The position numbers were made by a program, and so were the translations under genes. The notes below the pieces were generated by a model that saw nothing but the letters and a program-made list of their open reading frames with translations, was not told where the DNA came from and ran no database searches. Shown piece by piece: positions 53,733 through 63,748 of a stretch of DNA of 64,000 nt (position 1 is its first letter; every line of letters begins with the position of its first letter). Source of the DNA: Elainella saxicola E1 (GTDB lineage Bacteria; Cyanobacteriota; Cyanobacteriia; Elainellales; Elainellaceae); contig LUGL01000016.1 of the NCBI GenBank assembly GCA_002796835.1, positions 1-64,000 of the forward strand. Reading direction: 5' to 3'.

Positions 53733-54934
53733 CGATTCAGCGTCAGTATAGTTTGCCAAATTGCAAGCTGATATTGCAGGGCTTGAATAATAGTGCTGAT
53801 ATGGGCAGCCGCCCCCTCCTCTCGATGGTAACGAATGTTGAGTGCTATCTTGCAGGTCAAAAAGACCCCTTAACGGGTGGGCGGGAATTTCTGGAAAGCT
53901 TGGCTACTGCGGTGAGTAACTACGCCCAAAGTTATCTAAGCGGCATTCAGCATCTACTGCGTCGGGATCAACAGAACCAAGCCGGACAAGTCTCAATCGA
54001 ACAAGTCGGCGAGAATTTGCATCGGCTCACTGTGAAATCAGATGCGGGTCAATCTGCTCAACCGATGGAAGTAACGCTGACCACGGTTCAGTTTTTTGAT
54101 CTGGTTGAGGCGATCGATCAACTCTTTGCAGATGGTCAAACGTTGCCCGAATTAGGGTTGAAGCTCGATCCGCTGCCAAAGCGGTATGTTGTTTCTCAAG
54201 AACCTTTCTTCAAACGGGCAACCCCGCCTGCCTTGGGATTAGCTGGATTGGCGACTGCAGCTGCATTGATGTTCATGATTCCTCTGCCAGAAGCACGACG
54301 ACCGACTCAGACAGCAGAAGGCACAACCACTACTGAACAGGCCTCCCCCACTCCTTCTCCCGGTTCCTCTGCGGCCTCCCCACCTCCCCCTAGTCCTTCT
54401 GCGGCAACCAGTCCATCGCCAACAACGGCCTCATCGCCAAACTCGACCAGTTCTTCCAGCCCTTCAGTAACCTCAAATGCCGGTGCAGGGACCGATCTGG
54501 CAAACACGCCTAACATTACGGATGCAGCAGAACTCGATCGGCTCACCGTACAGCTCTATGACAAACTCGATCTGGCTTGGAAAAAGACCCCCACCTTTGA
54601 TGGCGAGTTGATCTATCGGGTTGGAGTCAATCAGAACGGTGATGTGATTGGCTATAAGTATGCCAACGATGCCGCATTGACCTATGTGACGGATACTCCG
54701 CTAGCCGATCTACGGTTTAACACGCCAGCCAGCAGTTCCTCTAGCAGTCCTGAGGCGACAAACTCTAGCCCTGAACCAGCTAGCTCTCCCAACTCAGGCT
54801 CTACCAGTTCACGGACAGCACTTGCCCAATTCCGGGTTGTGTTCAAATCGGATGGGGTGCTAGAAGTCAGTCCCTGGGATGGTCAACCTGGCAGCACTCC
54901 CTCCAATAGCCCAGCTAGCAGCCCTTCCCCTTGA
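53729..54934 (+). CDS. DUF4335 family protein with TM and Ser/Pro linker
   Basis: 401 aa. The N-terminal ~170 residues are the DUF4335 domain (RQYSLPNCKLILQGL, LTGGREFLESLATAVSNYAQ). One TM helix follows (LGLAGLATAAALMFMIPL), then a long Ser/Pro/Thr-rich linker and a small C-terminal domain (YDKLDLAWKKTPTFDGELIY). It overlaps the DUF3038 gene. Probably membrane-tethered; function unknown. Confidence 0.85.
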   Translation: MTIQRQYSLPNCKLILQGLNNSADMGSRPLLSMVTNVECYLAGQKDPLTGGREFLESLATAVSNYAQSYLSGIQHLLRRDQQNQAGQVSIEQVGENLHRLTVKSDAGQSAQPMEVTLTTVQFFDLVEAIDQLFADGQTLPELGLKLDPLPKRYVVSQEPFFKRATPPALGLAGLATAAALMFMIPLPEARRPTQTAEGTTTTEQASPTPSPGSSAASPPPPSPSAATSPSPTTASSPNSTSSSSPSVTSNAGAGTDLANTPNITDAAELDRLTVQLYDKLDLAWKKTPTFDGELIYRVGVNQNGDVIGYKYANDAALTYVTDTPLADLRFNTPASSSSSSPEATNSSPEPASSPNSGSTSSRTALAQFRVVFKSDGVLEVSPWDGQPGSTPSNSPASSPSP

Positions 54935-54950
54935 TGTAATTGGGCGCAGA

Positions 54951-55652
54951 TTAGGCGCAGAAGTAGCTCTGGGGACCCGACCAGTGATTGGCGAATTGAC
55001 CAAATCCGATCGTCCGATCGTCTGGGGCACAGGTTGTTTGTCCATCGGCATCCACGATGTATAGCGGCCATTCTGTTTCGCCCATATTGCCAGCTCGAAA
55101 CAGTACCCGGTCTGGTTGAGCTTGGCTCCAGCCTAGCAACACTGCATTGCTATATTGCACTTGGGTTGGCGCTAAGGTATAAGTTCGCTTTGAGTTGCGT
55201 TCCCAAATCACGGCAAAATCAGAGGCGAGACCGCTGCCAAACATAGACTCGAACTCGCGGGCCAGCAGCCGATCGCCATTTTCTGACCAGGCAATAGGAA
55301 TCAAAATCGCGATCGTGCCGGGTTGTTGAACCATTGCATCTGCCACAAAGGGATTATCTGAAAAAGGAGCGGCCGGCAGAATGGTTTGCAGCTCTCCAGT
55401 CTGTAAATTTTCGACAAAGAGAATGCTGGCAACCCGGTTTTGCGTGAAATCTGAAGAAGACTGTAGCTGAATCCGGCTGTAGGCAGCATAGGTTTCATCT
55501 GGAGAAATGAGAGACTGGCTGCGGTAATACCGAAATGTCGGGCTGGTTGAGGCTTTTTGTTCAGAGAGTGTTGCCATCACCCAATTCCAGGGAACGGGGT
55601 AAGGACTGTTAAGCGGATCAAAGGAAACAGATTGCGCAGGAAATGACATCAT
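54951..55652 (-). CDS. Hypothetical propeller-like secreted or lumenal protein
   Basis: 233 aa from ATG 55652. Beta-rich with segments such as SPDETYAAYSRIQL, WSENGDRLLAREFESMFG and VLLGWSQAQPDRVLF, which resemble WD40/TolB-like propeller blades, and a C-terminal Cys pair (TTCAPDD, QSYFCA). The N-terminus (MMSFPAQSVSF) lacks a strong signal. Family not recognised. Convergent with the DUF4335 gene. Confidence 0.6.
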   Translation of the reverse strand: MMSFPAQSVSFDPLNSPYPVPWNWVMATLSEQKASTSPTFRYYRSQSLISPDETYAAYSRIQLQSSSDFTQNRVASILFVENLQTGELQTILPAAPFSDNPFVADAMVQQPGTIAILIPIAWSENGDRLLAREFESMFGSGLASDFAVIWERNSKRTYTLAPTQVQYSNAVLLGWSQAQPDRVLFRAGNMGETEWPLYIVDADGQTTCAPDDRTIGFGQFANHWSGPQSYFCA

Positions 55653-56218
55653 GACCAGCACCCGAAAAGAGAGCGTGTAGAAAACCAGCAGAAAAGAGTG
55701 AAAAAATAACCAATTGTGGTTTTGGCCATCCTGATCGGACGCAACAACCGAAGACCGATCGAGTAGGGAAACCAGGTCACCCTACATCAGCCATCCAGTC
55801 AATTGGCTCATTGCAAAATTTTTATGACAAAGTAGGGCAGCCCTGAAACACGGTCATCACCCTTCACACCATGATTCGATCGAAAAACTCAAGGAACAAC
55901 CTCAACGAGGATCTACCTAGATTTAGCGTTCTGGTTGCTCTCTGTTTCTCTACCTCTGGTATAGCAAGTTCAATCCTTTTCAGCACGTCTCTCAAAAAAG
56001 TTTTTATTTGACAGCATTTTGTAACAAAAAACACTTGACAGTTGATTTGTGATGCGTGGAAGTCCAAAGTCACAGGCGATCGGCCAGGACCCGCAACCTC
56101 TGATCCAGACACTCCCGCTTATAATCGAGGACGGCTGTGATTAAGGTTTTGGGAAGCCAAATTTTCCTTTTTCAAGAGACAAGTTAGGATCCCATCAACG
56201 CGCACCTGAGGTGAGTTC
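55653..56218. other. Intergenic region without recognised gene
   Basis: About 570 bp. No ORF with plausible coding features or ribosome site, no strong hairpin. It must contain the promoters of the divergent flanking genes. GAGGTGAG precedes the OmpA-domain ATG. Confidence 0.4.
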
Positions 56219-57115
56219 ATGACTAAATCGCCTACCACTTCATCCCCCACTTTGCCCCAATCAGAGGCTGTTTCTCCGGCTCGCTGGAGTTGGGGACGAG
56301 CATTTTTGACCTTATTGTTTCGTTTGCTGCTGCTGGGAGTAGGCGGCAGTTTGGCAGCAGCAGTGGGCATTGCAGTGGCTCAGCTTTACTCTGGCCAAAT
56401 CCAAGAACCTCCCTTGGCCGAAAAACTGCTGCAAAGCACCCAATCTCTAATCGGCAGCATTAAACAACTCCCCAATGACTGGCAGGGTCAGCCTGAGACA
56501 GCTCCCTCCCCCAGCGCCTCTAGCATTTCTGCTGCCCCATCAGAGGCCACTCCGCTTTCAGCCACCGAGCGTCAGCAGCTTCAAACTGAGCTGACCCAAC
56601 TCCAAGCAGAACTGCAAACGCTGACCAGTAATTCTGCTGAACCACTGGCCGATCGCGTTCAGCCCATTCAGCAGCGAATTCAGGCGATTCAATCTAGGCT
56701 CAGCACTTTTACTAGCGCACCTGCAACTTCGGAAACCTTTATTGCCCCGACTAGCAGCAACAATCATCAACTCATGGTGACTTTACCCAGCGATGCGTTG
56801 TTTGGAACCGGGCAAACTTCACTAAAACCGGGTACAGAAGCCATCTTTAATAGCATTTTGACTGATTTGCAGCGCTATCCCGGCGCAACCATTCAGGTGG
56901 GTGGACATACCGATAATCAGGGCGATTCCACTGCCGATCGTCAACGATCGACCGAACAAGCCAAAGCCGTGCAGCAGTTTCTGGCAACTCGGTTAGGGGA
57001 AGATATTCATTGGGTGACAGTGGGCTATGGTGCGAATCGTCCGCTGGCTGCCAACGACACGCCAACTAATCAACAGCGCAATCGCCGCATTGAAATTGTG
57101 ATCGAGCCCAAGTAG
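56219..57115 (+). CDS. OmpA-domain protein with N-terminal TM anchor
   Basis: 298 aa. One TM helix (about 30-58, LLFRLLLLGVGGSLAAA), a coiled-coil region (QLQTELTQLQAELQTL), and a C-terminal OmpA domain (175-298) with VGGHTDNQGDSTADRQRS and QQRNRRIEIVIE, which binds peptidoglycan. The layout resembles an MotB-like or cell-wall anchor protein, inner-membrane tethered. The fmt gene starts 9 bp after its stop. Confidence 0.87.
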   Translation: MTKSPTTSSPTLPQSEAVSPARWSWGRAFLTLLFRLLLLGVGGSLAAAVGIAVAQLYSGQIQEPPLAEKLLQSTQSLIGSIKQLPNDWQGQPETAPSPSASSISAAPSEATPLSATERQQLQTELTQLQAELQTLTSNSAEPLADRVQPIQQRIQAIQSRLSTFTSAPATSETFIAPTSSNNHQLMVTLPSDALFGTGQTSLKPGTEAIFNSILTDLQRYPGATIQVGGHTDNQGDSTADRQRSTEQAKAVQQFLATRLGEDIHWVTVGYGANRPLAANDTPTNQQRNRRIEIVIEPK

Positions 57116-57124
57116 TTGCTAAAC

Positions 57125-58141
57125 ATGAGTGATTCTGCCTCCCCATTGAAACTAATTTTTTTCGGCACGCCCCAATTTGCTGTCCCTAGTTTAGAAAAAT
57201 TGCTGGCTCATGAAGCCTTTGAGGTGCTAGCTGTTGTCACTCAACCCGACAAACGCCGGGGACGGGGAAACGAGCTTTCTGCTTCACCGATCAAAGCGAT
57301 TGCGACAGAACATCAGGTACCGGTATGGCAACCGCGTCGCGTTAAAAAAGATGCTGAAACGCTGGATTTTTTACGATCGGCAGAAGCAGATGCCTTTGTT
57401 GTAGTCGCTTATGGCCAAATCCTGTCGCAGGAAATTCTAGACATGCCGCGCTTGGGCTGTGTGAATGGTCACGGCTCGATTCTGCCGCGCTATCGAGGCG
57501 CTGCGCCAATTCAATGGTGCATTTACCATGGCGAAACCGAAACGGGCATTACCACGATGCTGATGGATGCGGGGATGGATACGGGACCAATGCTGCTGAA
57601 GGCCACCACGCCGATCGGCCTATTTGACAATGCGATCGATCTGGCTAAAACCCTGTCGCACATCACTGCTGATCTGCTAGTTGAGACGCTCTTGGGATTA
57701 GCACAAAATTCGATTACCCCCCTTCCTCAGGACAATGAGCAGGCCACCTATGCTCCGTTGATCCAAAAAGCAGATTACCAGATTGACTGGCGGCGATCGG
57801 CCCTGGAGCTGCATCATCAGGTGCGCGGCTTCTATCCAAATTGCGTCACGACTTTGCGAGACAATTCGCTGAAGGTCATGGCCACCGTGCCGCTCGGCAG
57901 CGCTGATTTAGCACTTTTGCCGCCCGAAATTCGATCGACCGCCGCTGAATGGTCTGCTTGGATGAAGACTGGCGTGGTTGGGGCGATCGTCGGACTGCTG
58001 AAAAACCAGGGAGCGGTTGTGCAAACTGGGGATGGATTGCTGCTGCTGAAAGAGGTGCAGCTTGCTGGAAAACGGTCTCAAATGGGCTGGGATTTTGTGA
58101 ATGGCACCAGATTGCAGGTTGGAGAAATCCTTGGAGCATGA
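57125..58141 (+). CDS. fmt: Methionyl-tRNA formyltransferase
   Basis: 338 aa from ATG 57125 ([20 protein letters not shown]). Formyltransferase core motif [15 protein letters not shown] with the neighbouring NGHGS, then [19 protein letters not shown]-terminal Fmt domain binds tRNA ([18 protein letters not shown]). It formylates initiator Met-tRNA. The TTG 57116 start in the track is less likely. Confidence 0.94.
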   Translation: MSDSASPLKLIFFGTPQFAVPSLEKLLAHEAFEVLAVVTQPDKRRGRGNELSASPIKAIATEHQVPVWQPRRVKKDAETLDFLRSAEADAFVVVAYGQILSQEILDMPRLGCVNGHGSILPRYRGAAPIQWCIYHGETETGITTMLMDAGMDTGPMLLKATTPIGLFDNAIDLAKTLSHITADLLVETLLGLAQNSITPLPQDNEQATYAPLIQKADYQIDWRRSALELHHQVRGFYPNCVTTLRDNSLKVMATVPLGSADLALLPPEIRSTAAEWSAWMKTGVVGAIVGLLKNQGAVVQTGDGLLLLKEVQLAGKRSQMGWDFVNGTRLQVGEILGA

Positions 58142-58210
58142 GTTGCTCGCCTGATTTTTTCAGTATGTTCCAGATTCAATATGAGCTGGGCTAAAACTCG
58201 ATCGTGCCAG

Positions 58211-58576
58211 CTAGCCGACTAATTCCTGGCGTTGATAAGATCGGCATCCTTCACAAGGACCGGTGGGATTGACTGCACAGCGCACCAGCTCAGAATGGGC
58301 GTTATAAATGCAGGTGGCGTCCCCCACGACCCGATGTCCGTCTACGACACTCCACTCTTCTGGACGCTTGGCAGATTGGACATACAGGGCAATTTTATGC
58401 AGTCGATATTTGCCAGATTTGAACTGATAGCGGTGCCGTCGCTCCAGTACGGTATAGGTTTTGCCTTCTAGATCAAGATATGCTCCGGGTTGTGGCTGCC
58501 AATCCAAACGCACATTCCCGATCGTCTGGCGTGGATGGCTAAGGATCACCTCGGTGGGTAGTGACTCTGGCTCCAT
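58211..58576 (-). CDS. DUF6464 family protein
   Basis: 121 aa from ATG 58576. The N-terminal part is beta-rich (PGAYLDLEGKTYTVLERRHRY) and the C-terminus has the family Cys motifs CIYNAHSELVRCAVNPTGPCEGC, likely a metal or Fe-S site. Cyanobacterium-specific; function unknown. Convergent with fmt. Confidence 0.8.
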   Translation of the reverse strand: MEPESLPTEVILSHPRQTIGNVRLDWQPQPGAYLDLEGKTYTVLERRHRYQFKSGKYRLHKIALYVQSAKRPEEWSVVDGHRVVGDATCIYNAHSELVRCAVNPTGPCEGCRSYQRQELVG

Positions 58577-58811
58577 AAGCAAGTGTATTGCTGCCTACAC
58601 ATCATGACTACCCATTATAAGGATGGGATCGCATTCGTTGGCATTCGTTCACATTCGTCAAACCAGACTTCAGGAAACTTTGTGATTCAGCATGGGGCAG
58701 ACTGCAAAAGTCTCATCTATGCTTTAAGTCTTAATCTATGCTTTTAGACATTGATCGCCTATCCTGAAGTCAAGCATCTACTGTGTTTGTTCCCAATTCA
58801 TTTGTTAACCC

Positions 58812-61800
58812 ATGGTTGACACTGTGCCCAGCCCCAACTTTGCATCTGCCTCTAACACCCGCAAAAACGATCTTTTCATTGCTTATACGATCGAAGATAT
58901 TGAATTTGTTAAAAAGCTGGATACCGCGCTACGTGAACTGGGACGCAACCCCTGGCTCGATTTAGAGGATATTCCTTACAACATCAATCGGACGCCTGAG
59001 GAAACATGGCAACATATCCACGAAGGTATTCAAGAAGCGGATGTCTTTGTATTCGTCATTAGTCCTAATTCCATTCAATCAGCGAAGAATCTCAAAGAAT
59101 TAGAATTTGCGATTCACAACCAAAAGCCGATTATTCCAGTTGTTTGCCATTCGGTTGGCGATCTTGCCATTCCTGATGCTCTGCAAGATGAGGCCGCTTG
59201 GATTCAGATTAACCTCAACGATCCCAACGATCCATTTGAGCCCTTAGCCACTCGCATCACTTATATCCACATTTATGAGCGGCTACGCCAGCGTGCGCAA
59301 GAATGGGTTGCTGATAAAACCAATACGGATCTGTTACTCTATCGTAGCGATCTGGAATCTGTAAAAGCCTGGATTGGCCAAAATACTTCCGAAAAGCTGG
59401 GTTTGACTGCCCTGCAAACTGAGTATTTTGAGGCAAGCAAACAAGCAGAACGGCGACATCTCCTCCCTTATCAACCGGATGTTTTTGTTTCCTATTCTCG
59501 GCGCGATAAAGAATTTGTTGCAGCCCTATGTCAGGCCTTAAAGCAAAACAAGGTCAAGATCTGGGTGGATTGGGAGAACATCCCGGTCGCAGCCCCTTGG
59601 CGAGAAGAATTGAAAGAAGGCATCCGCAACGCCGATAACTTCTTGTTTGTCATGAGTTCTGATTCTGTGGCTTCTCGGTATTGCCATGAAGAAATTGAAC
59701 AAGCTGCTGCCTATAAGAAGCGGGTGATTACGATTTTGCTTAACAAAGATTATGACCGTAACCAGGTTCATGATGCTGTTAAGGAAAGAAACTGGATTGT
59801 CCTGAATTCGGCGGGTGAACTAGATGCCACAATGCCCAAACTGCTGGAAGCGATTCAGCGGGATGAAAAGCATGTTAAAACCCATACGAATCTTCTGTTG
59901 CGGGCGATCGAATGGGATGAGCACAAGCGCAAAGAGGAATTTTTGCTACGGGGGAACAAGCTGCGTGAGGCGCTGCAATGGTTGAGAAATAGCCAAAGTA
60001 CAAGAGATGGAGAACCGAAGGAGCCCCGGCCAACCGACCTCCAGCGAGACTTTCTGCAAACCTCCCATAAACATCGTCGTCGAACCCGCCTGATTCGCGG
60101 ATTAGCGATCGGCCTCACTTCAGTTGGTTTGGTCAGTGCCTTAGTAGTAATTGCAGTGAAAACGCTCGGAGAAATCAAAGCGCTGGTTTCTTCATTAGAA
60201 GGCAAACAGGAACTCGATGCGCTGATGGTCAGTCTCAAAGCAGGCCATGATTTAGAACGGCAGCGATTCAGCAGCCTGCTCAACTGGGTTAACCTCAATC
60301 CCCAAGCTCAAGTGGTGACAGCTTTACATCAATCGATCGATGATTTGAACGAGCGTAATCGGTTAGAACGTCATCAAGGTCGCATTTATCAGGTGAGTTT
60401 TTTAGAAAGCACGGATTTGATTGCCTCAGCCGGACAGGATGGCACGATTCAACTTTGGCAAAAGGACGGGACGCCGATCGCAACTCCCTTGTTTGGCCAC
60501 ACCGATGATGTTGTTGCCATTGACTTTTTCCCCGAACAGCAACAGCTCGTCTCGGCTAGTTACGATGGCACCGTCAAACTCTGGCAAATCCTGACCAATG
60601 TGGATGGTTCAATCAGAGTCAAATTCATCAAAACATTGACTAGCTTTGGGCGTACAGGCTTGAGTCATGACGATTGGGTCTATGATGTGAAATTCAGTCC
60701 CGATCACAAATACATTGCCTCAGCCAGTCAGGATGGCACCATTAAGATTTGGACTGTGCAGGGTGATTATCAAGCCACTCTGCCCGTCGGCCAACCTGTT
60801 TACAACATGGCTTTCAGTCCAGATGGACAAACGCTTGCTTCAGCCAGCAATGATGGGATTCGCCTTTGGACCGGCAAAAATTTTTCACAAGTGAAATTGC
60901 TGCCAGATACAGAGTCCAGTTTTTGGGTGAGTTTCAGTCCCGATGGGAAACGGCTTGTTTCTTCAGGCAACAATGCTCAGATCAAACTTTGGCAACCGAA
61001 TGGTACGTTAATCGCAACTCTGAAAGGTCATGAGGCTGCGGTTTATCGGGCTGTTTTCAGCCATGACAGCAAGGTTTTAGCTTCGGCAAGTGGGGATAAT
61101 ACTGTCAAACTTTGGAATGGTAAAACTGGCGACTGGCTGCGGACACTGAGTGGACATCAAGATGCGGTGTATCGGGTGAAATTTAGCCCAGACGATCGCA
61201 CTTTGGCTTCCGCTGGAGCAGATGACACGATCCGCCTATGGCAGCCCCAAGGGCTTCTGAGTTCTCCCACCAAAGAGACTGTTGAGTTTTGGGCCCAAAA
61301 AGATAATGGCTCTTTGCTCAAAACTTTAACTGGACACCGCAATGCCATTCTCGATATTGATTTTTCGAAGGATGGGGAGACTTTGGCTTCGGCCAGCGCA
61401 GATGCTAGCATTCGGCTGTGGCAAACCAACAATGATACGGTGCCCAGATTGCGCCATGACTTCCCTGTGACAGATGTGAGCTTTAGTAGCAGTGGGCAGT
61501 TTTTAGCCTCTAGTAGCTCCGCCAATCTGTTTTTTTGGCAACCCCAGGGAACGCTGATCGGACAAATCAAGAATGCGGGTGGCAAAGGCAAAATCAATAC
61601 CTTGAGTTTCAGTCCCCAGGGCAATCTGCTAGCAACTGCCGGTGAAGATGGCGTCCAACTTTGGCACCTTCCGTTAAACTCAGCTGGACAACTTCAGCCT
61701 CCTTGTCCTCAAAAACAGTCGAATCCTCGGTTATTCTGGGAAATTGAGCTGGAGCAAAGGCGATTGCAAACAGAATGTCCGTCATCGTTGCTCACCTTCC

Positions 61801-62630
61801 TGCTGCAAGCCCAGAATGAGAGCCAGCCTAAGGCAGTTTTGAGCCTCAGCTTCAGTTCAAACGGTCAGTTTTTGGCGATCGGAGGAGAAGAACCGTTTGT
61901 GCGGATCTGGGAGCAGACTGATCAGAAGATGCAAAAGCTCTCCGTGCAGGGCATCACAACAAGTCTCACCTTCTATCCTTTAGACGATCGCTTCTTAGTT
62001 GCCGCTGGAAAACGCAACGCTCCTTCTAGTCCTGCACCCGGTATTGTGCTGCTGCAACGACAAACTGATCAACCGATTCAAACCATTCGCCAGTTTCGTG
62101 ACGAAGTGCTAGGCAACATCAACAGTGTGCGCTTTAGCCCGGATGGCAAATTTTTAGCTGCTGCGGATGAAACCAACAATTCCATTCGCTTGTGGAGCGT
62201 GAGCCGATCGCAAAATCAGTTGCATTTTGAGCCCTTTAAAACCCTGCAAGGACACACCGCTCCGGTGTTGCAGCTAACCTATAGCAGTGATGCCGAGAAC
62301 CCTTTGTTGGCCTCTGCCAGCCAGGATGGCACGGTCAAATTGTGGACGGCGACCGGCAGTGAAATTATTACCTTCCGGAAACACCGCCGCGATGTCTCTG
62401 GGGTGAGCTTTAAACCCGATGGTTCGATGTTGGCTTCGGCCAGTGTCGATCGCGATGTCTTGCTCTATTCTCTCCCGGCTGGCTTCAGTGATGAGGCGCT
62501 TCAAGTGCTGATTCGGCAGGGGTGCGAACTGGCAAAGGACTATCTCAAAATCGATCGAGTTAACGAAATTTATGGCCAGGAAGAGTTCTCTCAAATCCAG
62601 CAAAATAAAGAAGCCTGCAAAGCCGAATAA
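58812..62630 (+). CDS. Tandem-TIR, single-TM, WD40-repeat protein
   Basis: 1272 aa. TIR domain 1 at ~15-150 (NDLFIAYTIEDIEFVKKLD; SPNSIQSAKNLKELEFA). TIR domain 2 at ~222-350 (DVFVSYSRRDKEFVAALC; IWVDWENI; SRYCHEEIE, with a Glu at the position expected for TIR NADases). A TM helix at ~428-452 follows a basic stretch (HRRRTRLIRG). About 14 WD40 repeats fill ~520-1245 (for example SASQDGTIKIW, SASGDNTVKLW). TIR-WD40 fusions are common in filamentous cyanobacteria and may sense and signal, possibly in defence; role unproven. Confidence 0.88.
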   Translation: MVDTVPSPNFASASNTRKNDLFIAYTIEDIEFVKKLDTALRELGRNPWLDLEDIPYNINRTPEETWQHIHEGIQEADVFVFVISPNSIQSAKNLKELEFAIHNQKPIIPVVCHSVGDLAIPDALQDEAAWIQINLNDPNDPFEPLATRITYIHIYERLRQRAQEWVADKTNTDLLLYRSDLESVKAWIGQNTSEKLGLTALQTEYFEASKQAERRHLLPYQPDVFVSYSRRDKEFVAALCQALKQNKVKIWVDWENIPVAAPWREELKEGIRNADNFLFVMSSDSVASRYCHEEIEQAAAYKKRVITILLNKDYDRNQVHDAVKERNWIVLNSAGELDATMPKLLEAIQRDEKHVKTHTNLLLRAIEWDEHKRKEEFLLRGNKLREALQWLRNSQSTRDGEPKEPRPTDLQRDFLQTSHKHRRRTRLIRGLAIGLTSVGLVSALVVIAVKTLGEIKALVSSLEGKQELDALMVSLKAGHDLERQRFSSLLNWVNLNPQAQVVTALHQSIDDLNERNRLERHQGRIYQVSFLESTDLIASAGQDGTIQLWQKDGTPIATPLFGHTDDVVAIDFFPEQQQLVSASYDGTVKLWQILTNVDGSIRVKFIKTLTSFGRTGLSHDDWVYDVKFSPDHKYIASASQDGTIKIWTVQGDYQATLPVGQPVYNMAFSPDGQTLASASNDGIRLWTGKNFSQVKLLPDTESSFWVSFSPDGKRLVSSGNNAQIKLWQPNGTLIATLKGHEAAVYRAVFSHDSKVLASASGDNTVKLWNGKTGDWLRTLSGHQDAVYRVKFSPDDRTLASAGADDTIRLWQPQGLLSSPTKETVEFWAQKDNGSLLKTLTGHRNAILDIDFSKDGETLASASADASIRLWQTNNDTVPRLRHDFPVTDVSFSSSGQFLASSSSANLFFWQPQGTLIGQIKNAGGKGKINTLSFSPQGNLLATAGEDGVQLWHLPLNSAGQLQPPCPQKQSNPRLFWEIELEQRRLQTECPSSLLTFLLQAQNESQPKAVLSLSFSSNGQFLAIGGEEPFVRIWEQTDQKMQKLSVQGITTSLTFYPLDDRFLVAAGKRNAPSSPAPGIVLLQRQTDQPIQTIRQFRDEVLGNINSVRFSPDGKFLAAADETNNSIRLWSVSRSQNQLHFEPFKTLQGHTAPVLQLTYSSDAENPLLASASQDGTVKLWTATGSEIITFRKHRRDVSGVSFKPDGSMLASASVDRDVLLYSLPAGFSDEALQVLIRQGCELAKDYLKIDRVNEIYGQEEFSQIQQNKEACKAE

Positions 62631-62709
62631 GACTCTACAGGCAACTTAGTTAAGTTTTAGCAAGATTCGTTTTGGGTGATCGAAACCTGAATCAAACCAG
62701 AGCAAGCTC

Positions 62710-62880
62710 TCAGCAAGATTGAGGATCGTTCGGGTTGCAGCGCGCCTGTGCAACCAACGTCTCACCAGAATTTGTACCAGGATTTGTGGTAGAACGAGCT
62801 GTCTGTTTAACTTGTGTCAACACTGGCGCAAGCGTTACTGACGCAAGCAGTAAGCTAACTACCAAACAATAAGGTTTCAC
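62710..62880 (-). CDS. Small secreted protein, GTG start
   Basis: 56 codons, not in the ORF track. MKPYCLVVSLLLASVTLAPV is a convincing signal peptide. The mature part is short and polar (TARSTTNPGTNSGETLVAQA) and ends RCNPNDPQSC with two Cys. AAGGTGGTG lies 7 bp upstream of GTG 62880. It lies between the TIR-WD40 and DUF4231 genes. Function unknown. Confidence 0.6.
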   Translation of the reverse strand: MKPYCLVVSLLLASVTLAPVLTQVKQTARSTTNPGTNSGETLVAQARCNPNDPQSC

Positions 62881-62992
62881 AGCTATACACCACCTTAGAT
62901 GAAAAGATTACCTCTGCCCTCATTTTACTGATCTGCCCTAATGCTGTCTAGCATTTTGTTGCAATTCTTGTGCAGGTCTTGAATCCAGTAGA

Positions 62993-63748
62993 TTACCGTC
63001 TGCTGATGTCTTCCGTGCGGTTAAACAGCTTCTGAGAGGCAATCTGACTGACATAGCCTTCCACATCGCTTTGGATAATTTCTTCAATTTGATTGGCAAA
63101 GGCTGGAAATGCCTCTTTGTGGCCGGTTTGGGCATAGGTGATATAGGGGCCGCTCAGCTCAAAAAACTGCCAGCCTTGCATTTTTAATAACTCAGCCGTC
63201 GATCGATAATGTCGCCAGCGATCGCCAAACTTAAAGAGCTGATCGACTGCGGCCAGAATCGCCACCAGTTGACTTAAGCCCAATCCACTAAATAGGCAAA
63301 ATCGGTACCAAAACAAAGCATCCAATCCATCAATTTGACCTGGAAAAGCAGTCGCAGTAGAGGGGAAGGTGCGATCTTCGATGGGTATCTGGTCGGATCG
63401 AGCTGTTCCGTTCAAGCCAGAAAATTGCAGCCAGAGGACATGGGCATATACACTGCCCAAGCTAATTAGTGCAGGCACCAAAATGCTGCCAATAATGGTA
63501 GTGACTCGAACCCAGTAAAACCAATCGCGATAAAGCTTTGCCTTGTTACTGAACCAAATGATCTGATCGAGCCAGCGCTGTTGTAAAAATTCTCGTTCTA
63601 GAAAAGAAAGCTCCTGGAGTTCAGGAGAATCAATGATGCGAGCATACTTTTGTCGCGTTCGCTCTGCGGCGCTTAATTTTGCCGGATGCTCCAATTTTGT
63701 GGCCACATGATTTGCTCCAATCAAACTGATTTGTTGCTTATCCCCCAT
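62993..63748 (-). CDS. DUF4231 (SLATT-like) two-TM protein
   Basis: 251 aa. After a basic helical N-terminus (ERTRQKYARIIDSPELQ, LEREFLQQRWLDQIIWF) come two TM segments (about 85-110 and 150-172) separated by a polar loop, then a helical tail (WRHYRSTAELLKMQGWQFF). This is the DUF4231 layout, related to SLATT two-TM proteins proposed as pore-forming effectors of nucleotide-controlled conflict systems. Its neighbour is the TIR-WD40 gene, but the genes are convergent rather than an operon. Confidence 0.82.
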   Translation of the reverse strand: MGDKQQISLIGANHVATKLEHPAKLSAAERTRQKYARIIDSPELQELSFLEREFLQQRWLDQIIWFSNKAKLYRDWFYWVRVTTIIGSILVPALISLGSVYAHVLWLQFSGLNGTARSDQIPIEDRTFPSTATAFPGQIDGLDALFWYRFCLFSGLGLSQLVAILAAVDQLFKFGDRWRHYRSTAELLKMQGWQFFELSGPYITYAQTGHKEAFPAFANQIEEIIQSDVEGYVSQIASQKLFNRTEDISRR

